Source of the DNA: SIG710 sp045605745
Lineage (GTDB): Bacteria > Bacillota > Clostridia > Oscillospirales > CAG-272
Direction: 5' to 3'
Length of the DNA stretch: 7,728 bases
Assembly (NCBI GenBank): GCA_045605745.1
Contig: JAZUQN010000181.1
Coordinates: 1 to 7,728, forward strand
Position numbers and translations under genes: made by a program. The notes beneath the pieces were generated by a model, which worked only from the letters and a program-made list of their open reading frames with translations, was not told where the DNA came from and did not search any database. Below, piece after piece: positions 6,576 to 7,728 of the stretch (the stretch's first letter is position 1; each line of letters starts with the position of its first letter).

Positions 6576-7728
6576 TTAACCGTTCAGTTTTTTCCAATAT
6601 TCCGAAACATCCTCAAGGCTCATAACTATATCACTTTCAAGAAGTGCCTTTGATTCTTTCATCGTTCCCGTTGATCTGTTATATGTCCATGTCAGGAAAT
6701 AGCAGATCTTCTTTCCTCTGGCAAGAAGGTTCTTAAGAATCTCGAGAAGATCAAGTCCCGTGAAATCAAACCCAACAATTTTGCCTTCTTCATTGCGAAC
6801 AGCAAACTTGCTTGCATCGCCCGGGCCAAATTCTGTCAAAGCAATGGGCTTTTCTGTTGACTGAAGATTCTCAAAGGTGCTGTTTCTTTCAATTTCATAG
6901 GCACCGCCGGTGTACCAATCACATCCCACCACATCAACGTACTCATCACCGGGATATGCATATAGATTACTCGGCTTATACGAAAGATTTGCATCATTTG
7001 CACTGGGGGAGTATATCCAAACAGCGTTATCTATTCCAAGCTCATTTTTCAGAAGATTGTCAAAAAACTTCCAAAATCTCACCATTATATCTCTACTTAG
7101 ATATACATCCTCTTTCTGATTTATACACCACCAGAACCAATCACCATTGATCTCATGTAGAGGACGGAACATAAAAGGCAAGCCATTTTGTCTAAACGCT
7201 TTAAGCAGCCTTATTGTTGGACCAAGAGTTTCATAAAGCTTTTTGTTTAGCTCTGTGCCCTTGGTCAAAAGCTCATCGGCAACCTCGTTACTGCCAAGTC
7301 GTCCCCGATAGAAAACCCCGTCTTCAGCATTTACAAGGGGATTGCACATATGTATGCATACCGAAATAATGCCACCGGCATCTATAAACTTGGCGCTTTC
7401 CGAGACGATCATCGAAAGATCAAAATCCGACAGCGTGTCTACTCCCAAATGAGCCGGATGATAAACACTGTATCTGCCAAGATCAAGCTCAAGTATTGCG
7501 GCACAATGCCCGCAAAGCTTTAAGCTGTTGCCCCAAGTGTCCCAAACCTGAGATCCATTACCCCAAGAGCCCCAAGTGTGAGTTCCGGAAATTATCATAT
7601 CGCCTCGCTCATACGAAAGCTTAAACAGATTCTTTAGCTGCTCTGCAGTATAAGGTATCTTATATCCAAGAGAGCCCTCAAAGCTGTAAGCCTCTGTTAT
7701 ATCAAGCTCTCTGTCCTCTCCATCACCC
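6576..7728 (-). CDS. GH26 beta-mannanase-like protein (5' end beyond window)
   Basis: The frame is open from the right window edge to the TAA at 6576-6578, giving 383 residues. The ATG at 7598 is internal: the 43 codons before it align with the region before the GH26 domain of the next gene (LDITEA...EGSLG against LDVSSG...EGSLG, then PYT..QL), and DMIISGTHTW pairs with DMVITGTHTY. The true start is therefore outside, and the same GH20b-like N-terminal region may precede it. Family 26 motifs are complete. FRPLHEINGDWFWW holds the acid/base Glu (codon 7152-7154) and LTEFGPG the nucleophile Glu (codon 6831-6833), 107 residues apart. LYAYPGDEYVD is shared with the neighbour. By eye roughly two in five residues agree with the downstream GH26 protein, so this is an old tandem duplication. 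It likely cuts beta-mannan or a related glycan outside the cell. Secretion cannot be judged because the N-terminus is missing. It is the upstream gene of the two-gene operon seen here. Confidence 0.85.
   Translation of the reverse strand, partial: GDGEDRELDITEAYSFEGSLGYKIPYTAEQLKNLFKLSYERGDMIISGTHTWGSWGNGSQVWDTWGNSLKLCGHCAAILELDLGRYSVYHPAHLGVDTLSDFDLSMIVSESAKFIDAGGIISVCIHMCNPLVNAEDGVFYRGRLGSNEVADELLTKGTELNKKLYETLGPTIRLLKAFRQNGLPFMFRPLHEINGDWFWWCINQKEDVYLSRDIMVRFWKFFDNLLKNELGIDNAVWIYSPSANDANLSYKPSNLYAYPGDEYVDVVGCDWYTGGAYEIERNSTFENLQSTEKPIALTEFGPGDASKFAVRNEEGKIVGFDFTGLDLLEILKNLLARGKKICYFLTWTYNRSTGTMKESKALLESDIVMSLEDVSEYWKKLNG

Noticed and set aside
5138..7150. Plus-strand open frames opposite the two GH26 genes
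   Set aside because: They are antisense shadows; the minus-strand frames hold full GH26 motifs.
7596..7598. ATG at 7598 as start of the first GH26 gene
   Set aside because: It falls inside the conserved DM(I/V)I.GTHT strand of GH26, and the frame upstream stays open and aligns with the paralogue.

Overview
The window reads as part of a chromosome of a Gram-positive, low-to-moderate GC anaerobe, most likely a gut or rumen member of the Clostridia (Oscillospiraceae/Lachnospiraceae type). The basis is the gene content (secreted GH26 mannanase-like enzymes, BspA-type leucine-rich repeats, a cohesin-like lipoprotein), the AT-rich intergenic DNA, a GGAGG ribosome binding site, a consensus sigma-A promoter and an intrinsic terminator. 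I cannot name a species.

All four genes lie on the minus strand, so the order of transcription is from right to left. (1) At 6576-7728 is the 3' part of a GH26 beta-mannanase-like gene whose 5' end is beyond the right edge. (2) Ten bases further on, at 4586-6565, is a complete 659-residue lipoprotein with two repeated GH20b-like N-terminal domains and a C-terminal GH26 domain. A perfect 14-bp stem terminator (4542-4578) closes this two-gene unit. (3) A strong promoter (4475-4503) then drives a 184-residue lipoprotein (3847-4401) that is essentially one cohesin-like domain. (4) After 72 bases comes a very large secreted protein (1-3774, still open at the left edge, at least 1258 residues). It combines an N-terminal beta domain, a divergent CE7 acetyl-esterase domain with a complete Ser-Asp-His triad, an unassigned middle region, and BspA-type LRR_5 repeats with three recurring header modules.

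Taken together, this looks like a cell-surface system for acetylated beta-mannan or a similar hemicellulose. Two GH26 enzymes would cut the backbone (at least one is tethered to the membrane by lipid), and the CE7 protein would remove acetyl groups. The LRR array and the cohesin-like lipoprotein may hold substrate, enzyme or host surface at the cell. The enzyme families are read directly from motifs. The mannan substrate and the cooperation between genes are inference. No transporter, regulator, RNA gene, CRISPR array or mobile element is visible.

The two largest points for follow-up are the fusion of a carbohydrate esterase to a BspA-like adhesin array, and the stand-alone lipid-anchored cohesin-like domain placed directly in front of it.
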